A stretch of 64,000 nucleotides of DNA from Prunella strophiata (Eukaryota > Chordata > Aves > Passeriformes > Prunellidae): the NCBI GenBank assembly GCA_036583965.1, contig JAZBQD010000014.1:43643490-43707489 (forward strand), written 5' to 3'. Numbering within the stretch: the first letter of the stretch is position 1; every line of letters starts with the position of its first letter. This document shows, piece by piece, positions 62,396-64,000 of the stretch. The notes below the pieces were generated by a model that worked only from the letters and a program-made list of their open reading frames with translations, ran no database searches and was not told the origin of the DNA. A program made the position numbers and the translations under genes.

Positions 62396-64000
62396 CTGTT
62401 TCTCCTGACTGCAGTTTGAATGCCTAACAGTAATTAGGGTTATCCACAGAGTTTTAAATACACTTGGATCTAACCTGCATGACATCTGAACCTGTTGGTA
62501 AAATCCAAAAGGCATAGTTTCCTCCATGCCTAAAAGCCACAGCTTTCATGTGTACTTGGAACCATCATGGTCTCTTAGCAAAGTGTGTTGCCACGTATTT
62601 TGCACATAAAGCTTTTCAGACTTTCTCTGTCCTTAGATCTCTCTAGGGTTGTAGGCATGTTGTCCTGTAGCTGTGATCATTCCCAAAACTACAGACACAT
62701 GGTGATAATGGTACCCATTTTATATTGGTGTGTAGTCTAAACTCTTCACTTTTAGGAAGTGCAAGATAAAATACATTCACAATTTCACACTTTGAATAAG
62801 AGACAAGCTGGCCTCTTTCTATTTTCAGTTCTTCCTGTTTACTCATTGTGACTTGATTTTCTTCCAAATATAGAAAATGTAAATCCAAATATACCATCAT
62901 GTAGTCTTAATTAATACCAATTTACATTCAAATATATAAGTGAGGTGCAAAGCAAAGAAACATGCACACACACCCCCTAAGCTAATATAAAGTAGTGACA
63001 TTCAGAACAGCATTCTGGTGCCTTCAATTGCTCCTTAAACACAAGAATTCAGAAACAAGAATGAAGGTTTTTCTGTGCAAGCTCCTCAAGTGAGCAGAAT
63101 AGGAAGGAGTATTGGGTTCTAGATACAGGAAGATCTTGGACTCAGTAACCCAAGGAAGGTTAAGACTGACTTTGACTTTTTGCTGAAAGTACAGTATATT
63201 AGATCTGAAGCTTCCTTCACTGAATTTCAGGAAGATCTCTTAATACTGAATAGCTGAGAGGTAAACTGCCAGGCATATTGTTAATAAATGGAAATCACTA
63301 CATCATGTATGTGTGCAATAATGAAGCTTGAGGAGTTCTAAACTCTACTAAGGAAGCAAGTAACACTGCCAGCATGCTTTTCATCAAATGTTAGGTTAGG
63401 GCTCAATGGCAGTCCAAAAAAAAAATAAAAGAGCAAAACAAAAAGATTAGTGCCACTTCATAAAATCAGAGTTGGTCTTCTTCTCAAATACCATATTCAA
63501 TGCTGGTTTTAAAAAAAGATAGAAACTAGAATTTGACAGAGGACCAGTTTGACTTTGTCCATGACTTTGGTTTGGAAATATTTGATAGCTTATAAGAATT
63601 AAGATTTAAGTGAAGTGATTAGACAGCCAGCTTCCAACTTTCATTTCATTACACCATGTAACATAGTAGTGGAACTCACTGCCATGAGACTTTTTTCACG
63701 GTCATGGGGTCAAAAGGATTTGACTTACATGTGGAACAAATACTTTAAAACTGTTAAAGTCTCTGTTCAGAAATATCCTCAAATACAAAACAAAACTGAC
63801 ATTGTTCTGACCTAATACAGTACTTTTTCCAGAGTTCCAGTAGCTGAAGCACATTGATGTATCTTTCTAGTCTGCTGCTTCTGCCTCGCTGCTTTCCCCA
63901 TAGGGTTTGGTTTTGTCAGCATGAAGCAGTAGCTCAGTACAGACTTTTAAGCTGACCCAGTGTTGTTCCTCCATGCTCTTTTTCTCCAAGCATGAAGTAG
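62396..64000. other. Intergenic sequence after ZCRB1
   Basis: No gene, repeat or open frame that I can support. In mammals, as I recall, the gene beyond ZCRB1 on this side is YAF2; no part of it was recognised here. Confidence 0.5.

Overview
This is vertebrate nuclear DNA, almost certainly from a bird. The window is AT-rich, its genes are split by introns, and four clear pieces carry the 3' ends of CR1 LINEs, the dominant retroposon of bird genomes. There are no prokaryotic-style operons, and most open frames longer than 60 codons here are chance. The species cannot be told from the sequence.

Two genes diverge from one CpG island at about 51.4-52.2 kb. To the right, on the + strand, is ZCRB1 (U11/U12-31K), an RRM plus zinc-knuckle protein of the minor spliceosome. 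All seven coding exons can be placed (56,652-61,875; 216 residues), with a probable non-coding first exon in the island and a poly(A) signal at 62,373. To the left, on the - strand, is PPHLN1 (periphilin-1), a subunit of the HUSH silencing complex. I can place a first exon in the island, a 48-nt exon at 47,027-47,074 that supplies the A of a split ATG, and seven coding exons between 45,948 and 20,707, giving about 304 residues. The C-terminal exons that should follow were not found in the remaining 20.7 kb, so the gene probably runs off the left end. The last visible coding exon has one extra base relative to the reading frame, which makes a premature stop. This is the most important irregularity in the window.

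Region by region: 1-20.7 kb is probably PPHLN1 intron. It holds a CR1 copy, a fragment resembling Ty3/gypsy reverse transcriptase, and several A/C-only low-complexity tracts. 20.7-47.1 kb holds the PPHLN1 exons and introns, with three more CR1 pieces and several short hairpins. 47.1-51.7 kb is PPHLN1 intron 1. 51.4-52.2 kb is the shared promoter. 52.1-61.9 kb is ZCRB1. 62.4-64.0 kb is intergenic with nothing recognised.

The two proteins act in different pathways: minor-intron splicing for ZCRB1, and H3K9me3-linked silencing of retroelements and intronless DNA for PPHLN1. What joins them here is the head-to-head promoter, an arrangement I recall also from mammals. I found no wholly new biological system. 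The best leads are the single-base frameshift, a small exon that appears to switch the PPHLN1 start codon and carries an AG|GTAAGT recursive-splice-like acceptor, a uORF with an optimal Kozak context in the probable ZCRB1 leader, and the Ty3/gypsy-like fragment.
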